The notes beneath the pieces are model-generated. The model did not search any database. It was not told the DNA's origin and worked only from the letters and a program-made list of their open reading frames with translations. 64,000 nt of DNA, from contig OZ248418.1 of NCBI GenBank assembly GCA_965234325.1, forward strand, positions 145,557 to 209,556. The letters are read 5' to 3'. This document shows positions 1 through 7,965 of the stretch, piece after piece; positions within the stretch are counted from its first letter, which is position 1; each line of letters opens with the position of its first letter. A program made the translations under genes and the position numbers. Source of the stretch: Limnohabitans kasalickyi. Lineage in GTDB: Bacteria > Pseudomonadota > Gammaproteobacteria > Burkholderiales > Burkholderiaceae_C.

Positions 1-1023
1 GTCATGGCCGCGCGCAGTCTCGCTTTCGTACCGCAGGCCCAACGCGTCGCCAGCTTGGCCGAGGTGGTGATGGCCGAGGACGTGGACTGTTTGTTGATCG
101 CCAGCCCCAATTTCCGCCATGCCGAGCAACTGCGCGAGATTGCTGGGTTGCGCCCCTTGCCCCTGTTGCTTGAGAAACCCGCCTGTACTTCGCTGGACGA
201 TGTGCGTGCTTTAGCCGCCTTGGCCAGCGACTATCCCGCCCCGATTTGGGTGGCGATGGAGTACCGCTACATGCCGCCTGTGGCTTTGCTGGCCCAAGAA
301 GTGCACAGCCAGCTCAACACCGGCCCTGTGACCATGCTGTCTATTCGCGAGCACCGTTTTCCGTTCTTGGTGAAAGTGGGTGACTGGAACCGCTTCAACC
401 AATACACGGGTGGTACTTTGGTCGAAAAATGCTGCCACTTTTTTGACCTGATGCGCCACCTCACCCAAAGCGAGCCCGTGCGCATTTATGCCTCGGCCTC
501 GGTGGCGCATAACCACTTGGACGAGCAGTACCCCTTGGGCACACCCGATATTTTGGACAACGCCTACGTGGTGGTCGACTTCGCATCGGGCCAGCGGGCG
601 TTGCTGGAGTTGTGCATGTTTGCCGAAGGCGCGCGTTACCAAGAAGAGATTTCGGTGGTCGGTCCCCAAGGCAAAGTGGAATGTTTCGTGCCGGGTCCTG
701 GTCGTTTTTGGCCCGAACACTTGGGCGAGGCACCCACGCCCAAACTCGTCATCAGCCCGCGTGAGCCCAAAGGCCCGCGCGAGTTGGAGGTGCCGGTCGA
801 TGCCGTGGCCTTGGCTGCGGGCGACCACAACGGGTCCACCTTGTACCAACACCAGCGCTTCAATGCCGTGGTGCGCGGCGAGGGTGCCATTGAGGTGAGT
901 TTGCGCGATGGTTTGGCGGCTGTCGTGATGGGCTTGGCGGCACAAGAGTCGGCGCGCACAGGCCAAGCGATTGACTTGACCCGTGGCGATTACGCGTTGG
1001 GCAGCTTGCTCAACGGCGCCTGA
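1..1023 (+). CDS. Gfo/Idh/MocA-family oxidoreductase-fold protein, 5'-truncated by window edge
   Basis: The frame is open from base 1, and the visible 340 residues lack the N-terminal GxGxxG nucleotide-binding loop, so the start lies upstream of the window. The family signature EKP is visible (LLLEKPA, about visible residue 59), followed by a C-terminal alpha/beta domain with an YRY...P segment typical of Gfo/Idh/MocA proteins. The family uses NAD(P) to oxidise sugars and polyols. It lies 93 bp upstream of a sugar ABC transporter and of genes resembling the sulfoquinovose monooxygenase pathway. Some NAD-dependent glycosidases that cleave sulfoquinovosides (family GH188) have this fold, so an oxidoreductive sulfoquinovosidase is an attractive inference. 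An ordinary sugar dehydrogenase is the alternative. Confidence 0.8.
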   Translation, partial: VMAARSLAFVPQAQRVASLAEVVMAEDVDCLLIASPNFRHAEQLREIAGLRPLPLLLEKPACTSLDDVRALAALASDYPAPIWVAMEYRYMPPVALLAQEVHSQLNTGPVTMLSIREHRFPFLVKVGDWNRFNQYTGGTLVEKCCHFFDLMRHLTQSEPVRIYASASVAHNHLDEQYPLGTPDILDNAYVVVDFASGQRALLELCMFAEGARYQEEISVVGPQGKVECFVPGPGRFWPEHLGEAPTPKLVISPREPKGPRELEVPVDAVALAAGDHNGSTLYQHQRFNAVVRGEGAIEVSLRDGLAAVVMGLAAQESARTGQAIDLTRGDYALGSLLNGA

Positions 1024-1055
1024 CTTGGCGATAACCCCAAGAGGTGGGGCTATGG

Positions 1056-1074
1056 ATTCATATATTATTCATTC
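1056..1074. promoter_or_regulatory. Putative GntR operator upstream of the ABC transporter
   Basis: The 19-mer ATTCATATATTATTCATTC contains two ATTCAT copies 11 bp apart. Its reverse complement matches 17 of 19 bases of the element at 7896-7914, in front of the monooxygenase operon and the GntR gene. The two are inferred to be sites for the same regulator. Confidence 0.55.
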
Positions 1075-1116
1075 ACAGATTTAACGCGATCGTTTTCAGG
1101 GTTTGAAATTCAATTT

Positions 1117-2193
1117 ATGGCATCCGTCCAACTCCAACAAGTCACCAAAAGCTACGATGGCAAGCACAACGTCATCCACGGCATTGACTTGGACATCCAA
1201 CACGGCGAGTTTGTCGTGTTTGTGGGGCCGTCGGGCTGCGGCAAGTCCACCTTGCTGCGCATGATTGCGGGTTTGGAGAGCATCACGGGCGGCGACGTGC
1301 TGATTGACGGCGTGCGTGTCAACGACCAGCCGCCGCGCCACCGCGACATTGCCATGGTGTTTCAAGACTACGCGCTGTACCCCCACAAGAGCCTCTACGA
1401 CAACATGGCGTTTGGCCTGCGTTTGCGCAAAATGCCCGAAGACGAGATCAAGCGCCGTGTCATGGATGCCGCGCGTTTGCTACGCATCGACCACATGTTG
1501 GACCGCAAACCCGCCGCCTTGTCGGGTGGTCAACGCCAGCGCGTGGCGATTGGCCGCGCCATCGTGCGGCAGCCCAAAGTGTTTTTGTTTGACGAGCCCT
1601 TGTCTAACCTCGACGCGCAGTTGCGGGGCGAGATGCGCAGCGAGATCAAAAAGTTGCACCAGCGCTTGGGCGCCACCATCATCTACGTCACCCACGACCA
1701 AGTGGAGGCCATGACTTTGGCCGACCGCATCGCGGTGTTGAGTGGTGGTCACAAGATGCAATACGCCAGCCCCGACCAGATTTACAACCGTCCCGCCGCC
1801 CAGTTTGTGGCTGGCTTCACTGGCAGTCCGCCGATGAACTTGCTGCCCTGTTCGCTGGCCAATGGTTCAGCAGACATCGGCGGCGCAGGCCTTGCCTTGC
1901 CTGCCGATTTGTGGGCGCGTGGCGCAGCGGCTGACGGCCATGTGTTTGGCATTCGCCCCGAAAACATTGCCTTAGCACCCCGTGATGGGCAGGCCCAAAT
2001 TGCCATGAATGCACAAGTTGTCATCACCGAACCCTTGGGGGCTGAAACTTTGGTGACCTTCCAAGTCGGGCAAGCTGAGTTGGTGGCACGTTGCGCCCCC
2101 GACTTCAAAGCACCCGCTGGCAGCGCACAAACGATTTACTTGGACGCCTCAGCGCTCCATCTGTTCAACGCATCCACAGGGCAAGCGTTGTAA
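1117..2193 (+). CDS. Carbohydrate ABC transporter ATP-binding protein (MalK/UgpC type)
   Basis: 358 aa, the normal size for the CUT1 sugar-importer ATPase family. Walker A GPSGCGKST sits near residues 37-45, Q-loop FQDYALYPH near 86, signature LSGGQRQRV near 135, Walker B VFLFDEP near 158 and the H-loop in YVTHDQ. A C-terminal TOBE/MalK-type regulatory domain follows (about 240-358). It would energise import by the binding protein and two permeases that follow. By position it corresponds to SmoE of the sulfoquinovose cluster; the substrate is inferred from context only. The Shine-Dalgarno sequence ahead of the ATG is weak. Confidence 0.9.
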   Translation: MASVQLQQVTKSYDGKHNVIHGIDLDIQHGEFVVFVGPSGCGKSTLLRMIAGLESITGGDVLIDGVRVNDQPPRHRDIAMVFQDYALYPHKSLYDNMAFGLRLRKMPEDEIKRRVMDAARLLRIDHMLDRKPAALSGGQRQRVAIGRAIVRQPKVFLFDEPLSNLDAQLRGEMRSEIKKLHQRLGATIIYVTHDQVEAMTLADRIAVLSGGHKMQYASPDQIYNRPAAQFVAGFTGSPPMNLLPCSLANGSADIGGAGLALPADLWARGAAADGHVFGIRPENIALAPRDGQAQIAMNAQVVITEPLGAETLVTFQVGQAELVARCAPDFKAPAGSAQTIYLDASALHLFNASTGQAL

Positions 2194-2235
2194 CGCTGGC
2201 CTGAATTTTTTGAATTTATCCAACGGAGACACGCC

Positions 2236-3501
2236 ATGAAAAAACGTCAAGCATTGAAATTCACCGCATTGGCCTTGGCCGCAGGCCTGTGTGCTGGCAG
2301 CGTGTGGGCACAGCAAACCACCTTGCGTGTGTTTGTGGGGCCCAACCAGCGCCCTGACTTGCAGCAACAGCTCTTTCAGGAATACAACAAAGCCAACCCC
2401 AACGTGAAGGTTGAGATTGAGACGGGTGGCGCAACTTCAGAGTTGCAACGCCAGTACCTGTCCACCGTGCTCAACGCCAAAGACTCGGCGATTGACTTGT
2501 TCTTGATCGACATCGTCAACCCCGCGCAGTACGCATCCAAAGGCTGGATCGAGCCTTTGGACAAATACGTGGGTGGCCCTGCCGCCTTGCGCAACGACTA
2601 CTTGCCCGTGTACCAACAAGCCAACGTGATCGACGGCAAAGTGTTCGCCATGCCCAGCCAAGGTGATGCCATGTTCATGTACTACCGCAAAGACTTGCTT
2701 GCCAAGTACGGCGTGGCCGAGCCCAAGACGTGGGACGAGTTGGCTGCGGCGGCCAAGAAAATCATGGCGGGTGAAGGCAATGCCAACTTGCAAGGTTTGT
2801 CCATCCAAGGTGCGCCGATTGAGGGTGCCGTGTGTACCTTCTTGCTGCCCTACTGGGGCCAAGGCAAGCAGTTCAACGACGCGGGCGGCAAGCTCACGCT
2901 CGACAAATCCGCAGCTGTCAAAGGCTTGAACGCTTGGTTGGGCATGGTCGATCAAGGCGTGATCAAAAAGAACGTGGCTGAGGTGAAAACACCGGATACG
3001 GTCAACGAGTTCAAAGCCGGCCAAGTGGTGTTCGCCATCAACTGGGGTTTTGCGTTTGACCGATTCAAAGACGATGCCGATTCCAAAGTCAAAGGTCAAG
3101 TCGGCGTGATGCCTCTGCCTGCGATGGCCGGTGGCAAATCGGCCACTTGTATGGGCGGCTGGCAGTGGGCGATGAACGCTTACAGCACCCGCAAAGACGA
3201 GGCGGGCAAGCTCATCAAGTTCTTGTCGTCCAAGCAAGCCAGCGCGTTTGTGGCCAAAGAAGGCTCCATCTTGCCGGTGTTCCAAAGTCTGTACGCAGAC
3301 CCTGACGTGAACAAAGTGGTGCCTTGGTTCAAGGACGCGCTGCCCGTGGTGTTGGCCGCCCAAAGCCGCCCCATGGTGAACGACTATGGCCAAGTCTCTG
3401 ACATCATTCGCACGACCACCAGCGCCATCTTGGCCCGCACCAAAACGCCTGAAGCCGGTGTGGACGAGATTGCCGCGCGCGTCGGTCGCCTGATGCGTTG
3501 A
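2236..3501 (+). CDS. ABC transporter extracellular sugar-binding protein (family 1)
   Basis: 421 aa. A basic N-terminus and hydrophobic stretch end in VWA-QQ, giving a likely signal peptide cut after residue 25 and a periplasmic location. The mature protein has the family 1 sugar-binding layout, with GWIEPLDKY and the aromatic-rich MGGWQWAMNAYS segment of the sugar-binding cleft. It starts 42 bp after the ATPase gene and its stop overlaps the next permease start by one base, so the four transporter genes form one unit. By synteny it would be the SmoF-like receptor for sulfoquinovosyl glycerol; binding of another glycoside is possible. Confidence 0.88.
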   Translation: MKKRQALKFTALALAAGLCAGSVWAQQTTLRVFVGPNQRPDLQQQLFQEYNKANPNVKVEIETGGATSELQRQYLSTVLNAKDSAIDLFLIDIVNPAQYASKGWIEPLDKYVGGPAALRNDYLPVYQQANVIDGKVFAMPSQGDAMFMYYRKDLLAKYGVAEPKTWDELAAAAKKIMAGEGNANLQGLSIQGAPIEGAVCTFLLPYWGQGKQFNDAGGKLTLDKSAAVKGLNAWLGMVDQGVIKKNVAEVKTPDTVNEFKAGQVVFAINWGFAFDRFKDDADSKVKGQVGVMPLPAMAGGKSATCMGGWQWAMNAYSTRKDEAGKLIKFLSSKQASAFVAKEGSILPVFQSLYADPDVNKVVPWFKDALPVVLAAQSRPMVNDYGQVSDIIRTTTSAILARTKTPEAGVDEIAARVGRLMR

Positions 3502-4379
3502 TGCTGTCTAAGCTACGCGACCCCAGCGAAAAAACACTCGCGGTGCTGCTGCTGGCACCCGCGTTTGCGTTGCTGCTCGCCATCGTGGTCTACCCCATCG
3601 GCAAGCTGATTTACAACAGCTTGTTCGCCATCGACAAAGACGGCGCGTTCTTGGGGCTGCAAAACTACGTGGACGTGTGGCAAGACCCCTTGTTTTGGAA
3701 CGCCACGCAAAACACTTTGCTGATCACCCTCATCACCGTGCCTGGCGCTTTGTTGGTGGGGCTGGCCTTGGCCTTGTTGGCGAATTTGCCGTTCAAGCGC
3801 AAATGGCCGGTTCGCTTGTCGCTGTTGCTGCCTTGGGCGCTGCCGCTGTCGTTTGCGGGCTTGATCTTTGCCTGGTTTTTTCACACCGAGTACGGCGTGG
3901 TCAACGATGTGTTGATGCGCTTGGGCCTGCAAGACGAGCCCACCAGTTGGTTGCTCAAACCGCGCTGGGCCTTTGCTGCGATTTGCCTGACCATCATTTG
4001 GAAAACGGCGTCGTTCATGGCGCTGATTTTGTTGGCTGGCTTGCAGATGATTCCGCGTTCTTTGTATGAAGCCGCCGAGGTAGATGGCGCGAATTTGTGG
4101 CAGCAGTTTTGGCAAATCACCATCCCTATGCTCATGCCCAGCATCGTGGTGGCCTTGATTTTCAGAACCATCACGGCCCTGCAAACTTTTGACATTCCGT
4201 ACACCATGACCAAAGGCGGGCCCGGTGAGGCCACCGAAACCTTGGCCATGCTGATTCACAAATACACCATAGATTACTCCGACATTGGCTTTGGCTCTAC
4301 GTTGGCGGTTTTCATGTTTGTGATTTCGTTGGTCGTCACCGGTTTTTACTTGAACCACATTGGAAAGAACGCCGCATGA
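3501..4379 (+). CDS. Sugar ABC transporter permease 1
   Basis: 292 aa inner-membrane protein with about six hydrophobic segments. The permease loop EAAEVDGANLWQQFWQITIP is the EAA motif that contacts the ATPase. The ATG at 3501 shares one base with the upstream TGA (TGATG), which supports coupled translation; a TTG one codon earlier is a weaker alternative. It pairs with the downstream permease to form the translocation pore. The size and EAA motif fit the MalF/UgpA-like CUT1 subunit. Confidence 0.88.
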   Translation: MLSKLRDPSEKTLAVLLLAPAFALLLAIVVYPIGKLIYNSLFAIDKDGAFLGLQNYVDVWQDPLFWNATQNTLLITLITVPGALLVGLALALLANLPFKRKWPVRLSLLLPWALPLSFAGLIFAWFFHTEYGVVNDVLMRLGLQDEPTSWLLKPRWAFAAICLTIIWKTASFMALILLAGLQMIPRSLYEAAEVDGANLWQQFWQITIPMLMPSIVVALIFRTITALQTFDIPYTMTKGGPGEATETLAMLIHKYTIDYSDIGFGSTLAVFMFVISLVVTGFYLNHIGKNAA

Positions 4380-5221
4380 GCATGGCGCAACAACACGGGC
4401 TGTGGTCGTCCCCCATGCTTCGATTCATAGCAGCGGGCATTGTGGTGATCAATGGGTTTTTTCCTGCCGTTTGGATTTTGTTCACCTCCCTCAAACAAGA
4501 GAGTGAACTGGTGCAAAAGCCCATCACTTGGTGGCCGCATGGCCCAACGCTTGAGAACTATGTGCGTGCGTTCGCCGACCAGCCTTTGCTCACGTATTTG
4601 AAGAACAGCATCTTGGTGGCCTCGGGTGCCACGTTGCTGTCGCTGGTGGTGTCGGCGTTTGCTGCGTATGCGATTGCGCGCTTGAACTTGAAGTACCGCC
4701 AGCTCATCTTGACCTGCATCGTGGCTTCCAGCATGTTCCCGTTGGTCACACTGTTGGTACCGATTTTTGAGACCATGCGCGCTTTGGGTTGGCTCAATAC
4801 TTATGCGGCATTGATTTTTCCGTATGTGGTGTTGAACTTGCCGGTGTGCACCTTGGTGCTGGTGAGCTTTTTTCAGAGCATTCCCAAAGACTTAGAGAAC
4901 GCCGCCATGATCGACGGCTGCACCCGCATGGGTGCCTTGGTGCGTGTGGTGGTGCCCTTGGCTGCGCCTGGCGTGTTCACGGCGGGCATCTTGGCGTTTG
5001 TGAATTCATGGGACGAGTTTTTGCTGGCGCTGTCGCTCAATTCCAGCCCTGCGGTGCGAACTTTGCCGGTGGGCATTGCGCTGTACCAAGGCGAATTCAC
5101 CTTTCCTTGGCCCATCATTTCAGCGGCGCTGATCGTGTCCATCGTGCCGATCGCGCTATTGATCGCGGCCTTTCAAGAGCGCGTCGTGGGTGGCTTGACC
5201 CAAGGCGGTTTGAAGGGCTGA
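4376..5221 (+). CDS. Sugar ABC transporter permease 2
   Basis: 281 aa, hydrophobic, MalG/UgpE-like. It contains the EAA-type loop, here ENAAMIDGCTRMGALVRVVVP, and ends in the short C-terminal tail usual for this subunit. ATGA overlap with the previous gene gives tight coupling. It is the last gene of the four-gene importer, and a bidirectional hairpin follows at 5252-5279. Heterodimer partner of permease 1. Confidence 0.88.
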   Translation: MSMAQQHGLWSSPMLRFIAAGIVVINGFFPAVWILFTSLKQESELVQKPITWWPHGPTLENYVRAFADQPLLTYLKNSILVASGATLLSLVVSAFAAYAIARLNLKYRQLILTCIVASSMFPLVTLLVPIFETMRALGWLNTYAALIFPYVVLNLPVCTLVLVSFFQSIPKDLENAAMIDGCTRMGALVRVVVPLAAPGVFTAGILAFVNSWDEFLLALSLNSSPAVRTLPVGIALYQGEFTFPWPIISAALIVSIVPIALLIAAFQERVVGGLTQGGLKG

Positions 5222-5251
5222 CCGGAGCGTTGGAATGACCTCGTTGCCATG

Positions 5252-5279
5252 AAAAAAAGGCCTGCTTGTCGCAGGCCTT
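5252..5279 (-). terminator. Terminator between convergent transporter and flavin reductase genes
   Basis: A 9-bp stem AAGGCCTGC / GCAGGCCTT with loop TTGTC. The A7 run at 5252-5258 becomes a U tract when read on the minus strand, so it mainly ends the monooxygenase operon. It may also stop the plus-strand transporter transcript. Confidence 0.75.
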
Positions 5280-5292
5280 GTCGTTTCAGAGT

Positions 5293-5784
5293 TTAAGCAG
5301 CCAATTCTGCAAACTGCGCCATTTTGCTGCGGTAATACCCCAGCCCGCCTGCATCGGTGCTGCCAAAGCCGCGCACGGCACCCAGCACGATGTGGTGGTC
5401 ACCGGCTTCGATGAGCTGGTGGATGTCGCAATCAAACCAAGCCACGGCGCCCTCTAAGCGCAGACGTTGGCTGTCTAAGCGCTCGGCGGGCACGTTGGCA
5501 AATCGCTCCGTCATGCTGCCGGTGGCAAATTGCCCTGCCAGGGCCGCTTGATGGTCAGCCAACACGCTCACGGTGAAACCGCCCGATTGGGTGAATGCGG
5601 CGTGGCTGCTGGCCTCGCGGCGAATGCTCCACAGCACCAGGCGTGGGTTGAGCGAGACCGAGCTGAACGAGTTACACGTCATGGCCCAGTCTTGGCCCTC
5701 ATAGTGTGCGGTGACCACGGTCACGCCCGTGCCGAAGCTGGACAGGGCTTTGCGATAGTCCATCGCGTCTGTTGGTTTGTGCAT
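5293..5784 (-). CDS. Flavin reductase (FMN reductase-like), SmoA-like
   Basis: 163 aa of the short-chain flavin reductase family (HpaC/DIM6-NTAB type), with the typical opening MDYRKALSSFGTGVTVVTA and the FMN-binding segment NSFSSVSLNPRLVLWSI. It reduces FMN with NAD(P)H and hands it to a separate monooxygenase. I start at the ATG at 5784, 7 bp after the preceding stop; a longer reading would invade the aldo/keto reductase gene. It is the third gene after an LLM-class monooxygenase, so the two are the likely partners of a two-component monooxygenase, as SmoA/SmoC are in sulfoquinovose breakdown. Confidence 0.85.
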   Translation of the reverse strand: MHKPTDAMDYRKALSSFGTGVTVVTAHYEGQDWAMTCNSFSSVSLNPRLVLWSIRREASSHAAFTQSGGFTVSVLADHQAALAGQFATGSMTERFANVPAERLDSQRLRLEGAVAWFDCDIHQLIEAGDHHIVLGAVRGFGSTDAGGLGYYRSKMAQFAELAA

Positions 5785-5791
5785 GGGGTTC

Positions 5792-6718
5792 TTAAGGTAC
5801 TTCGTGGCCGCAGGCCAATTCATAGAGTTCAAACCAAGTTTGGCGGTCCATCGGTACGCGCTCGGCTTGGCTGAATTGCGCAATGCGCTCTAGCTGGTTG
5901 GTGCCCATCACAGGCAGCACTTGGGCAGGGTGGTGCAGCAACCAAGCGATGGCCACGGCGGTGGTGTCAGTGCCTGCTGCTTCGGCCAAACTTTGCAGCT
6001 TGGGCGCGAGTCGCGCTGCGGCCGTGCCAGCGGTGTGGGCTTGGGTGTGCAAGCGTCCGCCGCCCAACGGCGACCATGCCATCACGGGCATGAAATGCTG
6101 TTGCGCGTGGGCCATTTGGCCGTTGATCAAGGGCTCGGTGTTGAGCAAGCTCACTTCGAGCTGGTTGGTTTGCAGCTTGTGCGTCATGCGCGATTGCAGC
6201 AAGTCCACATCCCAAGGCATGAAATTCGACACGCCCACGCCGCGCACTTTGCCGCTGCTGATCAAACCATCCAAACATTCGCCCAAGGCTTGGGCGTCCA
6301 TCAGCGGGTCAGGGCGGTGGATCAAGAGCAGGTCGATCACGTCCACACCGATGCGTTGCAGCGAGCGGTCCACGCTGGCGCTCACATGGGCGGGCGAAGT
6401 GTCGTAGTGTTTCACGCGGGTGGTGGGCCATTGCTGCGAGAGCAACATGATGTCGGTTTTGGTGACGATTTCAATCTTGTTTTTCAGGCTCGGGTGCGCT
6501 TTGAGCGTTTCGCCAAACAACGATTCGCAGCGGTAGTCGCCATAAATGTCGGCATGGTCGAAGGTGGTGATGCCTTGGGCCAAGCAGGCTTCAATGCGTG
6601 CCAAATTGGCGTTGACAGAGGTGTCAGTGGCTTCGCTCAAGCGCCACACGCCATAGGCCATGCGGCTCAAAGATTGGCCGTTAGGCAGGGTGAGGCGACT
6701 CACGGGGGACTGACTCAT
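5792..6718 (-). CDS. Aldo/keto reductase, SmoB-like
   Basis: 308 aa TIM-barrel NAD(P)H-dependent aldehyde/ketone reductase. The catalytic tetrad can be read: Asp and Tyr in FDHADIYGDY, Lys in VTKTDIM and His in LLLIHRPDPL. Near the C-terminus GTNQLERI matches the cofactor-binding end of the YdhF-like subgroup. The chosen ATG at 6718 overlaps the upstream stop (ATGA). In the Smo pathway the SmoB reductase converts 6-oxo-glucose, released when the monooxygenase removes sulfite, to glucose. That role is inferred from gene order. Confidence 0.85.
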   Translation of the reverse strand: MSQSPVSRLTLPNGQSLSRMAYGVWRLSEATDTSVNANLARIEACLAQGITTFDHADIYGDYRCESLFGETLKAHPSLKNKIEIVTKTDIMLLSQQWPTTRVKHYDTSPAHVSASVDRSLQRIGVDVIDLLLIHRPDPLMDAQALGECLDGLISSGKVRGVGVSNFMPWDVDLLQSRMTHKLQTNQLEVSLLNTEPLINGQMAHAQQHFMPVMAWSPLGGGRLHTQAHTAGTAAARLAPKLQSLAEAAGTDTTAVAIAWLLHHPAQVLPVMGTNQLERIAQFSQAERVPMDRQTWFELYELACGHEVP

Positions 6719-7872
6719 TTGCGAACTCCTGTGCCCAACGGTGTGGGCGGTGTGGTGGCGGGCACGCGCCCATATTCTTGGGCGAGTGACACGGTTTTGA
6801 GGTGGGGCAGCACTTTGGTGCCGAAGATTTCGCATTCGTTCAAGTGCGGATAGCCCGAGAAGATGAATGCGCGTATGCCCATTTTCATATAGTCGTGGAT
6901 CTCGCTCAGCACTTGGTCCACGCTGCCCACCAAAGCGGCACCGCAACCGCTGCGGGCGCGGCCCACGCCGGTCCACAAATGCGGCTCGATGTAACCCTCT
7001 TCGTCGGCGATGTCGCGGTTTTGGCTTTGCAGCGCGACGCCCAAACTCTTGGCATCCAAGGCGCGGTTGCGAATTTCGTGGCCTTTGCCGTCGTCGAGTT
7101 TGGAGACCAGCTCGCGGGCGTATTCGCGGGCTTCGGCCTCGGTATCACGCACGACCATGTGCACGCGCAGGCCGTAGTCGAGCAGGCGGTTGTGCTTGAC
7201 CGCTTGGGCATGCACATCGCGCATGCGTTGGGCCAACATGTCTTTGGGTTCGGGCCACATCAAATAGGTGTCGCAATGGGCGCCGCACAGGGCCAAGGCG
7301 TCGGGGCTGTAGCCACCGAAGTACAACAGGGGGCCGCCATTGATTTGGTAAGGGCGCACGGGGTCGGTGGACAAACCTTTGAGGTTGTAGATCTGGCCTT
7401 CGTAGTTAATCTCGTCTTGGGTCCACGCTTGCTTCAAGATTTCCACCACTTCCCACGAACGGCGGTAGCGGTAGGCGCTGTCTTCTTGCTGGCCAGGAAA
7501 GTCCGACGAAATCACGTTGAGCGTGAGGCGGCCTTCCAAGATGTGGTCCAGCGTGGCCACGGTGCGGGCCAGCATGGCGGGGTGCATCTCACCGCAGCGG
7601 ATGGCCGCGAGCAAATTCATGCGCGAGGTTTGGGGGGCTACCGCGGCGGCAAAGGTCAGCGTGTCTTGGCCGACTTGGTAAGACGAGGGGCACAAGATGT
7701 TGCGAAACCCCAGCTCTTCCGCGCGCGTCACGATGCGGCTGGTGTTGGCCCAGCTGCTGCGCAAATCGCCATCGGGCACGCCTAAATGGCGGAAATCGTC
7801 AGAACACAAAGGTGCAAACCACGCGACTTCGGCACCCGCAATGTCGGCACCTCGGACAGGAACAACGCTCAT
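6715..7872 (-). CDS. LLM-class flavin-dependent monooxygenase, SmoC/SsuD-like (candidate sulfoquinovose monooxygenase)
   Basis: 385 aa bacterial-luciferase-like protein of the alkanesulfonate monooxygenase group. Segments typical of the family include FRNILCPSSYQVGQD, SRMNLLAAIRCGEMHP and LEGRLTLNVISSDFPG, the last on the flavin/sulfonate side of the barrel. With reduced flavin and O2 such enzymes cleave a C-S bond to sulfite and an aldehyde. The start at 7872 is chosen because GGGAG lies six bases upstream; an ATG two codons earlier is possible. It heads a minus-strand operon with a reductase and flavin reductase, divergent from a GntR gene. The sulfoquinovose assignment rests on synteny and overall resemblance. 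Confidence 0.85.
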   Translation of the reverse strand: MSVVPVRGADIAGAEVAWFAPLCSDDFRHLGVPDGDLRSSWANTSRIVTRAEELGFRNILCPSSYQVGQDTLTFAAAVAPQTSRMNLLAAIRCGEMHPAMLARTVATLDHILEGRLTLNVISSDFPGQQEDSAYRYRRSWEVVEILKQAWTQDEINYEGQIYNLKGLSTDPVRPYQINGGPLLYFGGYSPDALALCGAHCDTYLMWPEPKDMLAQRMRDVHAQAVKHNRLLDYGLRVHMVVRDTEAEAREYARELVSKLDDGKGHEIRNRALDAKSLGVALQSQNRDIADEEGYIEPHLWTGVGRARSGCGAALVGSVDQVLSEIHDYMKMGIRAFIFSGYPHLNECEIFGTKVLPHLKTVSLAQEYGRVPATTPPTPLGTGVRK

Positions 7873-7895
7873 CAACATCTCCCGATGAAAAAAGT

Positions 7896-7914
7896 GAATG
7901 AATGGTATATGAAT
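7896..7914. promoter_or_regulatory. Putative GntR operator in the divergent promoter region
   Basis: GAATGAATGGTATATGAAT lies between the monooxygenase start and the GntR start. Its reverse complement carries two ATTCAT repeats 11 bp apart and matches 17/19 bases of 1056-1074. This is a good position for repression of both divergent genes. Confidence 0.55.
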
Positions 7915-7965
7915 TGAGGGGCGCGTGTGATGGGTGTTTCCACGCATTTGCGATACTTAGGGCCC

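Noticed and set aside
2437..3393. 318-codon minus-strand frame
   Set aside because: Antisense to the binding-protein gene; composition is His-rich and not protein-like.
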